Translations under genes and position numbers: made by a program | Shown: in pieces, positions 46,238-56,834 of the stretch | Position numbering within the stretch: position 1 is the stretch's first letter | Layout of the letters: each line of letters begins with the position of its first letter | Notes under the pieces: generated by a model | Databases searched by the model: none | What the model was told of the DNA's origin: nothing | What the model saw: only the letters and a program-made list of their open reading frames with translations | NCBI RefSeq assembly: GCF_001709345.1 | Contig: NZ_MDTQ01000001.1 | Location: 1,649,108 to 1,713,107 of the forward strand | Origin: Terasakiispira papahanaumokuakeensis | GTDB lineage: Bacteria; Pseudomonadota; Gammaproteobacteria; Pseudomonadales; Halomonadaceae | Direction: 5' to 3' | Length of the DNA stretch: 64,000 nt

Positions 46238-46430
46238 CGATGTCTCCTGTCTGTGAAAAAGCTCAATACCATCTCCGACAGTGCTACAAACATGACATGC
46301 CAGAAGAATCCAGTGTTTTCATCGTACAACAATTACAAAATTTTATCTAATGATCAATCAATCAAAATAATTTGTGATGGAAACGCCTCCCCAAAATAAC
46401 GACATCGGTTGCTCGCGGCTAACCGACAAC

Positions 46431-46462
46431 AAAAAAGCCGGCTCACAAGAAGCCGGCTTTTT
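46431..46462 (-). terminator. Terminator of the acetyltransferase gene
   Basis: aaaaagccggct (46432-46443) and agccggcttttt (46451-46462) form a 12-bp stem with a 7-base loop. On the minus strand it is followed by T, about 50 bases after the acetyltransferase stop; it also insulates proV. Confidence 0.9.
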
Positions 46463-46513
46463 GATGGAGAAGATCACTTTAAGCAAATTTTAGCGACATT
46501 TTACATCCTAATT

Positions 46514-49240
46514 TTAGTCCAGAGCACTTGATAGGCGGTGTCGTTGCCATTCACTACTGGGTTCATTCAGTGGCAGTGTGGCGTCAATGACCTGCTCCTC
46601 CATGTTATACCGGCAGTTGAACCCTAAGTACTTCATCAAACCTCGCATGGGATGGTTCTCCACCATAATCTTGCCCATCATTTCTAAAGTACCTACGCTC
46701 TGGCAATAGCGTATTAGCTTTTGCATCAGCAGACGGCCTAACCCTAGCCCCTGCAGGTCATCACGAATCAGAATAGAAAACTCGGTGCGAATGTTATCGG
46801 GATCAGTCCACACACGAGACACCCCTAAAATATCTCGCTCACCAGTCGGTAATAGCGCTTCTGCGACAAAGGCCATTTGCCTGTCATAATTAATCTGTGT
46901 CAGCAGCGATAAATCGCGCTTAGACAAATCAGCTTTGTTGTGAAAATAACGAAAACGAATGCTATCTTCAGACAAACGGCTATGAAATTTCAGTAATGCC
47001 GGTGCATCTTCACCACGAATAGGGCGAAGTTCGACAGCCCGCCCATCTTTTAATGTCACTGTTTCTCGTAGATCTTCAGGATAAGGCATGATGGCATGAT
47101 AGGCTGCCTCACCTAAATTACACTGTACATCTACCGCCATAATCCCATCACGATTAAGCAATAGTGGGTTAATTTCTAGCCCTTTGATCTTCGGCATGTC
47201 CGAACATAATTGAGATAATCGGACGAGAATTTCACACAGTTGATCAATATCTTGAGTTTCTTGCTGGCTATGCTCCTGAATCCATTGCCCCGCTTGGCTG
47301 CGCATAATGAGTTCACGCGCCAATGGCATATTCAATGGCGGCATTGCCACTTGTCGATCTTGCAGAATGTTGACTTTATAACCCCCAATCCCAAACAAAA
47401 TCACAGGACCAAAGACAGGGTCGCGACTGATACCTAAATTGACTTGCATGGAATGTTTACCCCGTTGCATAGGTTGTAATACAAACCCATGAATTTGGCT
47501 TTCAGGGAATTTTTCCAGCACTTTATCTCGTAGTTTAATAGCACCTGCTGAGATCGATTCCGGAGAGTCTAAATCTTGCAGTAAACCTGCAGAAAGTTTA
47601 TGCGGATGCTTGCGATAGTTAAAAGGCTGACAGTTCACGCTGTGGTTAATTTTAAGTGCTTTAAGCCCTTTCCAAGTCTTGGACATTTCTGCAGCTTCTT
47701 GCGGGCTAGTGGGGTATAAAGTCGGCGCAACCGTAATGCCATAAGCCGTAAGCACCTGGTGAGTTTCATGATGAGTGAGATACTGCCGCCCTTGAGCATC
47801 AACCTCATCAACCAACGCCATCGCGGCTTGTCGCTTTTCATGCTCTGTTTCAAAAATCAAACTAGGCGGCGTTTCCTGAAGCAACGCCTGATTGCGCTGA
47901 TAATTAACCATATGCATAAAGGCTTGAACCGCCTTTTCAGGGGACAAATAGGTTGGAATAGCCGCCATGTTACACTCATGACGTGCGGATAAAGCCTGAT
48001 CCAACCCCATCCAGCTGGTTAAAACGTTACGTCGAAACTGGCGCTTATTGGCAATTAGCGCTAGTGCCGTTGATTTACTGGGAGCCAAGCGAGTCGGTGC
48101 ATGCACCACTAGAACAGCATCCACTTGAGGATCCTGCGAAACAGCCGTTACCACATCAACAAAACGTTGCGGTGTCGCATCTCCCCCAATATCAACTGGA
48201 TTATTGCGTCGCCAAGCCGCTGGCAACAAATCATCCAACACCTCTAACGTTTCTTCCTCAAGCGTCGCCAATTGACCTCGTTGATAAATCAAACGGTCAA
48301 CAGCCAGCATACTTGGCCCGAGCCCGTTACTCACAATGGCGAGCCGATCCCCTCTAACCGGCCTCATTCGGTTGAGTGTTTCCAGCGCATCGAACAACTC
48401 TTCACTATTATCAACCCGCACCATACCCGCACGAGAAAAAGCCATATCATAAACAGGGTCACGACTCATCAAACCAGGAGTGGCCTGAGGGGTAAGTTGT
48501 GCTTGCGGCGTTCGGCCAGACTTAATCGCCAAAACCAATTTATTACGTGAGGCTTCCCTGACCGCCGTCATAAAGTGGCGCGAGTCAGGGATATGTTCCA
48601 AGTGCAATAAGATCGATTGAGCACTCGAATAACGGTTAATGTAGTCCACCACATCGGCCAGCTGAACATCGACACTATCGCCCAATGTAACTAAGTGCGA
48701 GAACCCGATGCCACGGCCATTCGCCCAATCAATAATGGCATTACCTAACATGCCCGATTGGCCAATATAAGCGACCTTGCCAACCTTCACATTCTGAGAA
48801 GTATAACTGGCATTGAGTTTATGGCCTGGGACCAGTATGCCCATACCTTCGGGGCCCATCACACGTATAGAAGATTGTTGTGCAGCCTTCAAAATACGAT
48901 CATGGTAGGCTTGGCGGGCCTGCCCCTGCCCGGCCGTCATCACCATGCAAGCACGAACCCCCATCCCCCCTAGCCGCTCGACGGCATCCGGAGTTGCCCG
49001 GGCAGGCGCACAAACAATCGCCAAATCAGGCACAAATTCAAGCTCCTCAATACGACGGCAACAAGGGACACCATAAACCTGGGCATATCCTTTAGGATTG
49101 ACAGTGGCAATATCCCCGGCGAAGCCCCCTTCCAGTAAATTATTAACAACTTGGCCGCCCAGGCTCATCTCCCGCTCTGAGGCACCAACAACCACAATAC
49201 TTTGGGGCTCAAAAAAATAGCGCAAAAAACGAGTGCTCAC
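46514..49240 (-). CDS. Acyl-CoA-synthetase-like protein with C-terminal GNAT domain (Pat/YfiQ type)
   Basis: A 908-residue protein with the Pat/YfiQ architecture: a CoA-binding Rossmann domain (PQSIVVVGASEREMSLGG, about 11-130), ligase-CoA domains (about 140-460), an ATP-grasp-like domain (about 480-700; YRKHPHKLSAGLL, GIGGYKVNILQDR) and a GNAT domain (about 740-890; LRPIRGEDAPALLKFHSRLSEDSIRFRYF, DDLQGLGLGRLLMQKLI). Relatives acetylate lysines of acetyl-CoA synthetase and other enzymes. Translation starts at GTG 49240, with GGAGG 6 bases upstream; the longer open frame to 49258 runs through the ribosome-binding site. An HDAC-type deacetylase is divergent next to it. Confidence 0.9.
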   Translation of the reverse strand: MSTRFLRYFFEPQSIVVVGASEREMSLGGQVVNNLLEGGFAGDIATVNPKGYAQVYGVPCCRRIEELEFVPDLAIVCAPARATPDAVERLGGMGVRACMVMTAGQGQARQAYHDRILKAAQQSSIRVMGPEGMGILVPGHKLNASYTSQNVKVGKVAYIGQSGMLGNAIIDWANGRGIGFSHLVTLGDSVDVQLADVVDYINRYSSAQSILLHLEHIPDSRHFMTAVREASRNKLVLAIKSGRTPQAQLTPQATPGLMSRDPVYDMAFSRAGMVRVDNSEELFDALETLNRMRPVRGDRLAIVSNGLGPSMLAVDRLIYQRGQLATLEEETLEVLDDLLPAAWRRNNPVDIGGDATPQRFVDVVTAVSQDPQVDAVLVVHAPTRLAPSKSTALALIANKRQFRRNVLTSWMGLDQALSARHECNMAAIPTYLSPEKAVQAFMHMVNYQRNQALLQETPPSLIFETEHEKRQAAMALVDEVDAQGRQYLTHHETHQVLTAYGITVAPTLYPTSPQEAAEMSKTWKGLKALKINHSVNCQPFNYRKHPHKLSAGLLQDLDSPESISAGAIKLRDKVLEKFPESQIHGFVLQPMQRGKHSMQVNLGISRDPVFGPVILFGIGGYKVNILQDRQVAMPPLNMPLARELIMRSQAGQWIQEHSQQETQDIDQLCEILVRLSQLCSDMPKIKGLEINPLLLNRDGIMAVDVQCNLGEAAYHAIMPYPEDLRETVTLKDGRAVELRPIRGEDAPALLKFHSRLSEDSIRFRYFHNKADLSKRDLSLLTQINYDRQMAFVAEALLPTGERDILGVSRVWTDPDNIRTEFSILIRDDLQGLGLGRLLMQKLIRYCQSVGTLEMMGKIMVENHPMRGLMKYLGFNCRYNMEEQVIDATLPLNEPSSEWQRHRLSSALD

Positions 49241-49433
49241 GCTCAACCTCCATCGCAATCCAGGGATAGGCTCTACCTTACGACACCTTAGTCATTAATG
49301 TCTGGTCATACATCAAGCCAGCACAGATTTATCTACTTTATCTACTATAGAGACCATACTTAATCTCGACTAAGGAAGACTATCTCGATATCAAGGTGCT
49401 GATTAAACTGCTTAAAAGTCTCAGGAGTTCAGC

Positions 49434-50357
49434 ATGATCACATCATTTATTACACACCCCGATTGCGCACTTCATGATATGGGGCCCTGGCATCCTGAGA
49501 ATCCGCATCGATTAACGGCCATTATTGATCGACTCAAGCTTACCGGTCTCATGCAAGAGCTCATGCAGTATAAGGCTCGCCCCATTACTGATGAGCAGTT
49601 ATTTAGGGTTCATCCCAAAGCCCATATCCGCTCATTACAGCTCAGCCAACCGGAACAAGGCTTTACACCACTTGAAGACGAAACACTATTGGGGCCGCAA
49701 AGTCTTGATGCCGCAAGCGTTGCTGCAGGCGCTGCCATCAGAGCAATCGACCAAGTCATGAAAAACCAAACGGATAATGTCTTTTGCGCCGTCAGGCCAC
49801 CAGGACATCATGCTGAACGCGTCGAAAGTATGGGGTTTTGCTTTTATAACAATGCAGCCATTGCCGCAGTACACGCGATTGAGACTTTCGGGCTGGAACG
49901 GGTTGCGATTCTAGATTTCGATGTTCACCAAGGAAACGGCACCATTGATATTTTCCGCAATGATCCCCGAGTCCTTGTATGCTCAACATTTCAACACCCG
50001 TTCTACCCTTGGCGCTATGCTGAAAGTCAGTGGGACAATATCATCAACTGCCCACTGGTCGCAGGAGATGGCAGTCAACAGTTTAGGGCGCTCGTTGAAC
50101 AACGTTGGCTGACAGCTCTTGACAGTTTTAAGCCACAATTGATCATCGCGTCGGCGGGGTTTGATGCCCATAGAGAAGACCCCATGGGAGAACTTAATCT
50201 TGAAGACGATGATTATTACTGGGTGACTCAACTACTAATGGATGTCGCCAGAAGGCACTGTAATGGGCATTTAGTGTCAATATTGGAGGGCGGATACGAG
50301 TTGTCATCTTTGTCGCGATCAGTGCATCGTCATATTGAAGCCTTGGTTGGTTTGTAG
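49434..50357 (+). CDS. Histone-deacetylase-family (AcuC/acetylpolyamine amidohydrolase-like) deacetylase
   Basis: A 307-residue zinc deacetylase fold. Active-site motifs are RPPGHHAE (catalytic His pair), DFDVHQGNGT (zinc ligands Asp and His), SAGFDAHREDP (zinc ligand Asp) and EGGYELSSL. The opening HPDCALHDMGPWHPENPHRL is typical of bacterial class II relatives. AGGAG precedes the ATG. It could remove acetyl groups from lysines or from small amides. Its divergent position next to a Pat-like acetyltransferase suggests opposing acetylation and deacetylation (inference). Confidence 0.92.
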   Translation: MITSFITHPDCALHDMGPWHPENPHRLTAIIDRLKLTGLMQELMQYKARPITDEQLFRVHPKAHIRSLQLSQPEQGFTPLEDETLLGPQSLDAASVAAGAAIRAIDQVMKNQTDNVFCAVRPPGHHAERVESMGFCFYNNAAIAAVHAIETFGLERVAILDFDVHQGNGTIDIFRNDPRVLVCSTFQHPFYPWRYAESQWDNIINCPLVAGDGSQQFRALVEQRWLTALDSFKPQLIIASAGFDAHREDPMGELNLEDDDYYWVTQLLMDVARRHCNGHLVSILEGGYELSSLSRSVHRHIEALVGL

Positions 50358-50424
50358 TCACCATCTCTTATTCCACACTAAGTTTGTTACAATCCTAACT
50401 TGGGTCACTCGATTGGAATAATGA

Positions 50425-51066
50425 ATGACAGTTTCAGCAACGCAAGCGCTAAACAAGTGCCAAGATCGCCGGGAGCAAGTCATCCAGGCTGCGGCACAAG
50501 TATTTCTGAAAAATGGTTATCAACATGCCAGTATGGAAGCTATTTCATGCGAGGCCGGAGTTGCGAAACAAACGCTCTATAATTACTTTGGCAATAAAGA
50601 AGCCTTATTTGCTGCCACGGTGACGCAGCTATGTCAACATAAGCAACAACAAATGTTGATTGCCAGTCAACGTGACGATATAGAGCATACATTGAGAGTT
50701 TATGCAGAGCGTTTGCTTGATGACTTGCGATGCCCAAAAACTCGGGCTTTATTTAAAATGATGGTCAGTGAAGCCATACACTTTCCTAGACTAGGGCGCC
50801 TGTTCTTCGAAGTCGGAATACAACGCGACATCGACATATTGAGAGAATTCATTGAACGTCAATGTCAGGCAGGCCGAATTACCGCATCGCACCCCGAGAG
50901 GGCTGCACTTTTTTTTCATGGTGCTTTAAACGCATACTTCAGGCCTAAAAGCATGATGCTAGGTGAGGCGCTGGATTCAGAGAATTTGAATCCGTATATC
51001 GACTACTGCATTGAACAGTTTATGCAGCTTCACGCCACTCAGTCAGGCGCCGCAAATACGAAGTAG
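50425..51066 (+). CDS. TetR-family transcriptional regulator
   Basis: A 213-residue repressor-type protein. The N-terminal helix-turn-helix reads REQVIQAAAQVFLKNGYQHASMEAISCEAGVAKQTLYNYFGNKEALF (residues about 17-63). A C-terminal ligand and dimer domain of the TetR_C type (about 80-200, HFPRLGRLFFEVG) follows. It starts at ATG 50425. The binding-protein gene begins 13 bases after its stop, so it may control the binding-protein/kinase genes that follow. Confidence 0.9.
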   Translation: MTVSATQALNKCQDRREQVIQAAAQVFLKNGYQHASMEAISCEAGVAKQTLYNYFGNKEALFAATVTQLCQHKQQQMLIASQRDDIEHTLRVYAERLLDDLRCPKTRALFKMMVSEAIHFPRLGRLFFEVGIQRDIDILREFIERQCQAGRITASHPERAALFFHGALNAYFRPKSMMLGEALDSENLNPYIDYCIEQFMQLHATQSGAANTK

Positions 51067-51078
51067 TCATGAGGAAAC

Positions 51079-52143
51079 ATGATCATCAAGAACGTCTGGC
51101 GTGACCTTCGGTTGAAAATGTGCCCCACTTCATCACCTTGGTGGTGGCGCGCTTGTATCCTCACGGGCAGCGTGCTTCTGGGTCTGTTAGCCTATGAGCA
51201 TCGTCAAAACACCCATTCAGCATCATCAAACGAACCTCAAACTGAGCTCAAGATAGCCACCATGTGGGTGGCCAACCCACAATTTTCAGGTTACTTGCAG
51301 GCCATCCATAACCAATTATATAGGCAGCAAGGATTGGACGTTTCACTGCTGCCTTATCAAGATGATATGGATGTTCGTCAGCAAGTTCTTGAGGGCAAGG
51401 CTCAATTTGGCGTCGAGACAGGCGAGCAGATTATGCTGGCGCAAAGTCAGGGAGATCCGTTAGTTGCCATTGCCGCCATTTTCCGGTTAAACCCCGTCGC
51501 GTTAGCCGTTAAAAAATCCAAAAATGTACACCATCCAGAAGCACTCAAAGGACTGAAGATTGGCACGCTTCCAGATGGCACAACCACGATGCTCAAAACA
51601 CTATTGGCTCATTACGGAATGACCGAAGCCGATGTCTCGTTGGTTCCCGCCGGTGCCAATATGCTGCAACGCTTTATTAGAGGTGAATTAGACGCCATCC
51701 CAGTATATATATTCGATGAACCATGGTTGCTGGACCAAAAATCAGTTCCTTATAATCTTTTATTATATCAAGATTATGGTATTGATACTTATGGCGACAC
51801 ACTATTCACAACTCAGTCCATGATTCAACAACACCCAGACGTCGTGAAGCACTTCGTACAAGCCTCGATTGAAGGCTGGCGTCAAATCATTGCCAACCCG
51901 GCGGAGCTGCTACCCCAACTAACGCCTCAAATGTCGCCACAATATCAAAATCCCCAACAAAACATATATATGCTTCGCCAAGCGATCCCTCTTATTTATA
52001 CCGGTGTAGGGCCAATGGGCTGGATGGAACGGCGACGATGGCAGGATATTTATGAAATCCTCCAAAGCCAGCACATTATCGAGCACTCCATAGACCCAAG
52101 AAATGGGTTCACTAATCGTTTTCTTATTTCAACAACGCCATGA
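51079..52143 (+). CDS. ABC-type substrate-binding protein (NMT1/SsuA-like), probably membrane-anchored
   Basis: A 354-residue solute-binding protein of the NMT1/SsuA/ThiY class. A single hydrophobic segment ([16 protein letters not shown], about 26-41) lacks an evident signal-peptidase site, suggesting tethering to the inner membrane. Then come [53 protein letters not shown] and [18 protein letters not shown], the usual fold. No permease or ATPase is adjacent; instead a sensor kinase gene follows with close coupling. It may therefore present a ligand to the kinase rather than to a transporter (inference). Ligand unknown. Confidence 0.88.
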   Translation: MIIKNVWRDLRLKMCPTSSPWWWRACILTGSVLLGLLAYEHRQNTHSASSNEPQTELKIATMWVANPQFSGYLQAIHNQLYRQQGLDVSLLPYQDDMDVRQQVLEGKAQFGVETGEQIMLAQSQGDPLVAIAAIFRLNPVALAVKKSKNVHHPEALKGLKIGTLPDGTTTMLKTLLAHYGMTEADVSLVPAGANMLQRFIRGELDAIPVYIFDEPWLLDQKSVPYNLLLYQDYGIDTYGDTLFTTQSMIQQHPDVVKHFVQASIEGWRQIIANPAELLPQLTPQMSPQYQNPQQNIYMLRQAIPLIYTGVGPMGWMERRRWQDIYEILQSQHIIEHSIDPRNGFTNRFLISTTP

Positions 52144-52168
52144 ACGCTCTGTCATGGAAAGATCCATT

Positions 52169-54061
52169 ATGAAGGCCTTGTTACGTCTGCTCAGTACATT
52201 GAACCCTAGATACCACTTCCGGGTCAGGATGATCATTTGGATTGTATCTGCAGCACTGTTACCCACACTGCTGGTGATCGGGCTCGTACAACTCTATGGC
52301 CGTGAAGCTCTGATAACGCCTCAGCTAGAGCAATTACAGGCTTTAAGTCGCCATAAAGCTCAGTTGCTGGAACAATGGAATGAGCAGATGGAGGCCGACC
52401 TATTCAAAATCTCGATCACCCCAGAGTTACAACGATCATTTACTTTATCCCCGCCCTTGAACAAAGAGATAAAAAAGCAGCTTAGGCAGCAACTCACACC
52501 TTTTATTGCCCCCTATGGGGCTTTTCTTGAAGTCTTTGTCATGGACCTGAAGGGCGAAATTCAACTCTCTTCAGACCCAACACAGGAACGCAAGATTAAG
52601 CGCTCACGCCCCTATTTCCGATTTGGACAATATGGGCCCTTTCTACAAAGCAGCTACTACTCTCTCAGCCTAGGCCAAGCGGCATTAACACTAAGCCGTC
52701 CGTTACTGAGCCCAGATGGTCAAAGAAAGATTGGCGTCATCGCCGCACGAGCAAACCTAGCGCGCCTTAACGAACTCGTCCAAGGCCCTATCAGTAGCCA
52801 CCAAAGTGTTATTAAAACTTATTTAATTAACCCGTATGGCTTTTTTATCCCACCGAACAATACATATGACATCAACAAACCACTCAGGCGTATACAAGCT
52901 GATTCACCTGTTTATGCATGTTTGTCCGGCCATATGGGCAATAGTCACTATTTGAACCCTCATGGCGAAGGCGTTTTAGGGAGTTACATTTGGCTAAATC
53001 GCTTATCTATGTGTGTATTGGTCGAAATGATGGAAAGCAGCACCCCTTCACCCGATGACATTTTTAAACACTATTTCCTGCCAACCTTTGCCTTGCTTAT
53101 CCCACTATTGATATTACTGGGCTGGCATGCTTCTCGACGCTTAACCGCCTCAATCCACCAATTAGCGGCAACAGCTAAAGAACTTGGAGAAGGTCATCTT
53201 GAGGCACGCACGCCCCAAATGGGGCATGACGAAATTGGTATGCTCGGTCGCACGTTAAATAGCATGGCGGAACAGCTTCAGGTCAGTCATCGGCAACAGG
53301 CTTACCATCTGATCGCTTTAGAAAATGCTAAAAAAGAAGCCGAAGCAGCCAACATGGCCAAAGGTGAGTTTCTCGCCACAATGGGGCATGAAATACGCAC
53401 ACCTCTTAATGGCGTCATTGGTATGTTAGGCCTTCTACAAGAAGGTCAACTCAGTGAAGAGCAGCGCCAACAAGCAGAGGTGGCCGAAGAATCCGCCCAA
53501 GCATTGCTTAAACTATTAAACCAGTTATTAGAAATTTCTCGTTTAGATCGAGGGCATATCGAGCTAAATCAAAGCCCGACGGACTTGCACCGACTATTAA
53601 GTGGTGTCTTGGAAAGCTTTCGTCCCAGCGCTAGAGCCAAAGAACTCACACTCCAATCATCTTTTGCTTTAAATAGCTGTGGACACCAGCAGCCTTTACT
53701 CGATGCAACCCGGCTACGCCAAGTCTTAAGTAACTTATTGGACAATGCGTTAAAATTCACTGATCAAGGTAAGATCTCCTTGAATGCAAGTATTCAACCG
53801 CTATCAAATAACCGAGCTCGCTTACATATCAAGGTTCATGATACGGGGCCCGGTATATCCCCGACTCAACGCCACCATATTTTTAAGCCTTTCCATCAGG
53901 CCGATAACTCTTCCACTCGAAGGCACGCAGGTTTAGGCTTAGGGCTCGCGATTAGCCGACGTATCATGGAAGCGATGGGCGGCACGCTCGATGTTTCCTC
54001 CACATTCGGGCATGGCTCGACGTTTATTGTCGCACTCGATGTACCACTGACCCTTGAATGA
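52169..54061 (+). CDS. Sensor histidine kinase with periplasmic domain, no receiver
   Basis: A 630-residue kinase. Helix 1 (about 21-41), a periplasmic Cache-like sensor (about 45-300), helix 2 (about 305-322), HAMP (about 324-375), a phosphoacceptor His407 in [20 protein letters not shown], and a HATPase domain ([32 protein letters not shown]) that ends the protein. No receiver or HPt domain follows, unlike GacS-type hybrids. The start is uncertain: ATGs exist at 52103, 52154 and 52169; I chose 52169, which has GAAAG at 7 bases. The N-terminus lies close to the end of the binding-protein gene. Confidence 0.88.
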   Translation: MKALLRLLSTLNPRYHFRVRMIIWIVSAALLPTLLVIGLVQLYGREALITPQLEQLQALSRHKAQLLEQWNEQMEADLFKISITPELQRSFTLSPPLNKEIKKQLRQQLTPFIAPYGAFLEVFVMDLKGEIQLSSDPTQERKIKRSRPYFRFGQYGPFLQSSYYSLSLGQAALTLSRPLLSPDGQRKIGVIAARANLARLNELVQGPISSHQSVIKTYLINPYGFFIPPNNTYDINKPLRRIQADSPVYACLSGHMGNSHYLNPHGEGVLGSYIWLNRLSMCVLVEMMESSTPSPDDIFKHYFLPTFALLIPLLILLGWHASRRLTASIHQLAATAKELGEGHLEARTPQMGHDEIGMLGRTLNSMAEQLQVSHRQQAYHLIALENAKKEAEAANMAKGEFLATMGHEIRTPLNGVIGMLGLLQEGQLSEEQRQQAEVAEESAQALLKLLNQLLEISRLDRGHIELNQSPTDLHRLLSGVLESFRPSARAKELTLQSSFALNSCGHQQPLLDATRLRQVLSNLLDNALKFTDQGKISLNASIQPLSNNRARLHIKVHDTGPGISPTQRHHIFKPFHQADNSSTRRHAGLGLGLAISRRIMEAMGGTLDVSSTFGHGSTFIVALDVPLTLE

Positions 54062-54173
54062 CTATCGTTCATTGCCCTTGACCGCTTAAAGATCCTCTCA
54101 GATCATGAGATCTGTTATGATGCTTTTAATCAATAGGAAAATAACGATATGACTGAAGGGGGTCCGGAATACC

Positions 54174-54824
54174 GTGATCAAGGTCCTGATTGTGGATGAC
54201 CATCACCTCATTCGGACGGGGATTCAGCGTATGCTGGCCGACGTCGATGGATTGAGTGTTGTCGGGGAAGCTGAAGATGGAGAGCACAGCATCGCAAAAG
54301 TGCGAGAGCTGTCGCCTGACGTCGTGCTCATGGATGTCAAGATGCCAGGTATTGGAGGCATTGAGGCCACGCGTAAAATAACGCGCGCCTATCCCGACAC
54401 CCGTGTCATTGGCCTCACGGCTTATGGCGAAGATACTTATGCCCAGCGCCTGCTACAAGCGGGAGCCAATGGCTATCTCACCAAAGGTGCCAGCTTGGAC
54501 GAGATGGTTCGAGCCATTCGAGTCGTCAATAGTGGTCAGTCTTATATCGATCCGACCATTGCCAGTACACTTGTCACCAAACAACTGCAAGGGCAAGGAC
54601 AAAACCCCTTTGATGTTCTCTCCGAACGAGAAATGCAAGTCGCGTTAATGATCGTCAACTGCCAGCGAGTGCAAGAGATTGCAGATCGCTTATTCGTCAG
54701 CCCTCGGACGATTAACACTTATCGCTATCGTATTTTTGAGAAGCTTGATATCCGCAACGATGTTGAGCTCACACATTTAGCCATGCGGCACGGTTTGATT
54801 GAAATCGATATGCCCAATACCTGA
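54174..54824 (+). CDS. gacA: Two-component response regulator GacA/UvrY
   Basis: A 216-residue NarL-type regulator. The receiver has IVDDHHLIRTGI, the phospho-Asp in VVLMDVKMPGIGG and Lys in LTKGAS. A LuxR-type HTH (about 150-205) reads VLSEREMQVALMIVNCQRVQEIADRLFVSPRTINTYRYRIFEKL. Similarity to E. coli UvrY and linkage to uvrC identify it as GacA/UvrY, the regulator that activates CsrB/RsmZ-type small RNAs. It starts at GTG 54174. Its usual partner, a GacS/BarA hybrid kinase, is not here; the kinase just upstream is not a hybrid. Confidence 0.95.
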   Translation: MIKVLIVDDHHLIRTGIQRMLADVDGLSVVGEAEDGEHSIAKVRELSPDVVLMDVKMPGIGGIEATRKITRAYPDTRVIGLTAYGEDTYAQRLLQAGANGYLTKGASLDEMVRAIRVVNSGQSYIDPTIASTLVTKQLQGQGQNPFDVLSEREMQVALMIVNCQRVQEIADRLFVSPRTINTYRYRIFEKLDIRNDVELTHLAMRHGLIEIDMPNT

Positions 54825-54916
54825 CTCAGGCCCAACTCATGGCATTGCATACTAGATGCCAGTGCATACTAATTTGATTATCTAGTGACGTAGGCACAAG
54901 AGGTTGCTAATTTTCC

Positions 54917-56749
54917 ATGCCAGATCTCACATTTGACGCTAAAGCCTTTCTCAAAACAGTAACCCGGGCCCCAGGCGTTTATCAAATGTATGATGCCGAC
55001 AAACAGTTACTTTATGTCGGTAAAGCAAAACAACTTAAAAACCGGTTATCTAGTTACTTTAGGGACTCAGGCCTATCACCTAAAACAGCAGCACTCGTTG
55101 CCCGTATTGCGGATATCGAAGTGACTGTCACACGCAGTGAAACGGAAGCTTTACTACTAGAACAAAACCTGATCAAGCAATCACGTCCTCCCTTTAATAT
55201 TTTGCTCAGGGACGATAAATCTTACCCTTATATACACTTCACAGCCCATACTTACCCAAAGATTGGCATGCGAAGAGTGCGCCATAAACGCGGCCCTGGG
55301 CGCTGGTTTGGCCCTTACCCAAACTCGGGTGCCGTGCGCGAAACCCTGAGCATGCTCTATCGAATTTTTCGGTTACGACAGTGTGATGATGCCGTTTTTA
55401 GCCATCGCAGTCGCCCCTGCTTGCAATATCAGATTAAACGCTGCTCTGCTCCTTGTGTTGGCTACATTACGCCAGAACATTACGCACAGGATATCGAGGA
55501 TGCCGCGTTAGTTTTATCAGGGAAGAGTGAAACCGTTAGCGACATGATGGCTGACCGCATGGAGGCCGCCTCAGAGCAGCTTGATTTCGAACAAGCGGCC
55601 CTCTATCGAGATCGTATTATTCAGCTACGAGAGCTTCAAGTTCAGCAAGATGTCGATACCGGCTCCGGTGATGTTGATGTTTTTGCCATAAGTTCACAGC
55701 AAGGAGCTTACTGCATCAGCATGCTACAGATACGCCAAGGGCGGTTATTAGGGAGCCGTCATTTCCATCCAGATAACCGATTGGCACTCAGTGAAGAAGA
55801 CACATTAACTGCAGCCATTGCACAGTATTATTTTACAGCAGAGGATCAAGATATCCCGAGCGAACTCCTAATCAATCACTCACTCAGTGAGCAGCCGTTA
55901 ATTGAGCAAGCATTTCACACCCAGTTTGGACAGACCCCCCGAATCGCTCATAACGTCAGAAGTCAGCGAGCACGATGGGTTGAGCTGGCCACCACTAATG
56001 CGGAACAGCAACTCCAAACCCGTTTAGCACGTGACAACCAGATGCAAGTGCGATTTGAATCTTTAAAAGAAGCCTTGTCTCTTGACTCAGTCCCTGAACG
56101 GTTGGAGTGTTTCGATATCAGTCATAGTCATGGAGAGGCCACAGTCGCTTCGTGTGTTGTATTTGATCAAAATGGCCCTCGTAAATCAGACTATCGACGT
56201 TTTAACATCGAAGGCATCGAAGCTGGCGATGATTATGGCGCCATGCAGCAAGCATTAGAGCGACGTTACAGTCGGCTGCAAGGTGATGATGCCCCGATGC
56301 CGGATATATTAGTGATTGACGGTGGTAAGGGGCAGTTGAATATGGCGCGGAAAGTGTTAACTGATTTAGGTATCGTGAACGTTATTCTTTTGGGGGTCGC
56401 CAAGGGCACAACACGTAAGCCAGGGCTAGAAACACTCTTTCTTGAAACCGTCGACAATGCCATAACACTTCCGCCTCACTCCCCTGGCCTGCACCTCATT
56501 CAACATATTCGAGATGAGTCACATCGTTTTGCGATCACCGGGCACCGGCAACGGCGTGATAAAGCGAGAAGAAGCTCCGCACTGCAGGATATCCCCGGTG
56601 TAGGGCCTAAACGGCGACAGGCACTGTTACGCCATTTTGGCAGCCTGCAAGGCGTTGCGCAGGCCAGCATGGAAGCCTTACAAAAAGTCCCGGGTATTAA
56701 TCGCCATCTCGCCGAAGATATCATTGCAGCATTACGCCCTAAAGACTAA
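54917..56749 (+). CDS. uvrC: Excinuclease ABC subunit C
   Basis: A 610-residue nucleotide-excision-repair nuclease. The N-terminal GIY-YIG domain reads APGVYQMYDADKQLLYVGKAKQLKNRL. A cysteine cluster (CLQYQIKRCSAPCVGYI), the UVR motif (about 205-240), an RNase-H-like nuclease (ERLECFDISHSHGE ... DILVIDGGKGQLN) and tandem helix-hairpin-helix motifs (IPGVGPKRRQALLRHFGSL; VPGINRHLAEDIIAAL) follow. It cuts DNA on both sides of a lesion with UvrAB. AGAGG lies upstream. The gacA-uvrC-pgsA order is conserved across gammaproteobacteria. Confidence 0.98.
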   Translation: MPDLTFDAKAFLKTVTRAPGVYQMYDADKQLLYVGKAKQLKNRLSSYFRDSGLSPKTAALVARIADIEVTVTRSETEALLLEQNLIKQSRPPFNILLRDDKSYPYIHFTAHTYPKIGMRRVRHKRGPGRWFGPYPNSGAVRETLSMLYRIFRLRQCDDAVFSHRSRPCLQYQIKRCSAPCVGYITPEHYAQDIEDAALVLSGKSETVSDMMADRMEAASEQLDFEQAALYRDRIIQLRELQVQQDVDTGSGDVDVFAISSQQGAYCISMLQIRQGRLLGSRHFHPDNRLALSEEDTLTAAIAQYYFTAEDQDIPSELLINHSLSEQPLIEQAFHTQFGQTPRIAHNVRSQRARWVELATTNAEQQLQTRLARDNQMQVRFESLKEALSLDSVPERLECFDISHSHGEATVASCVVFDQNGPRKSDYRRFNIEGIEAGDDYGAMQQALERRYSRLQGDDAPMPDILVIDGGKGQLNMARKVLTDLGIVNVILLGVAKGTTRKPGLETLFLETVDNAITLPPHSPGLHLIQHIRDESHRFAITGHRQRRDKARRSSALQDIPGVGPKRRQALLRHFGSLQGVAQASMEALQKVPGINRHLAEDIIAALRPKD

Positions 56750-56834
56750 CGCCCATAAGATATACGCTGTCAAGCCGTTACAAGCTGCGCTGTCTGCGTT
56801 ACATTAGCCGATGTAATTACAAGGCTGAAGGCTC

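Noticed and set aside
52169-54061. GacS/BarA identity for the kinase next to gacA
   Set aside because: The protein ends after the HATPase domain, without the receiver and HPt domains that define GacS/BarA.
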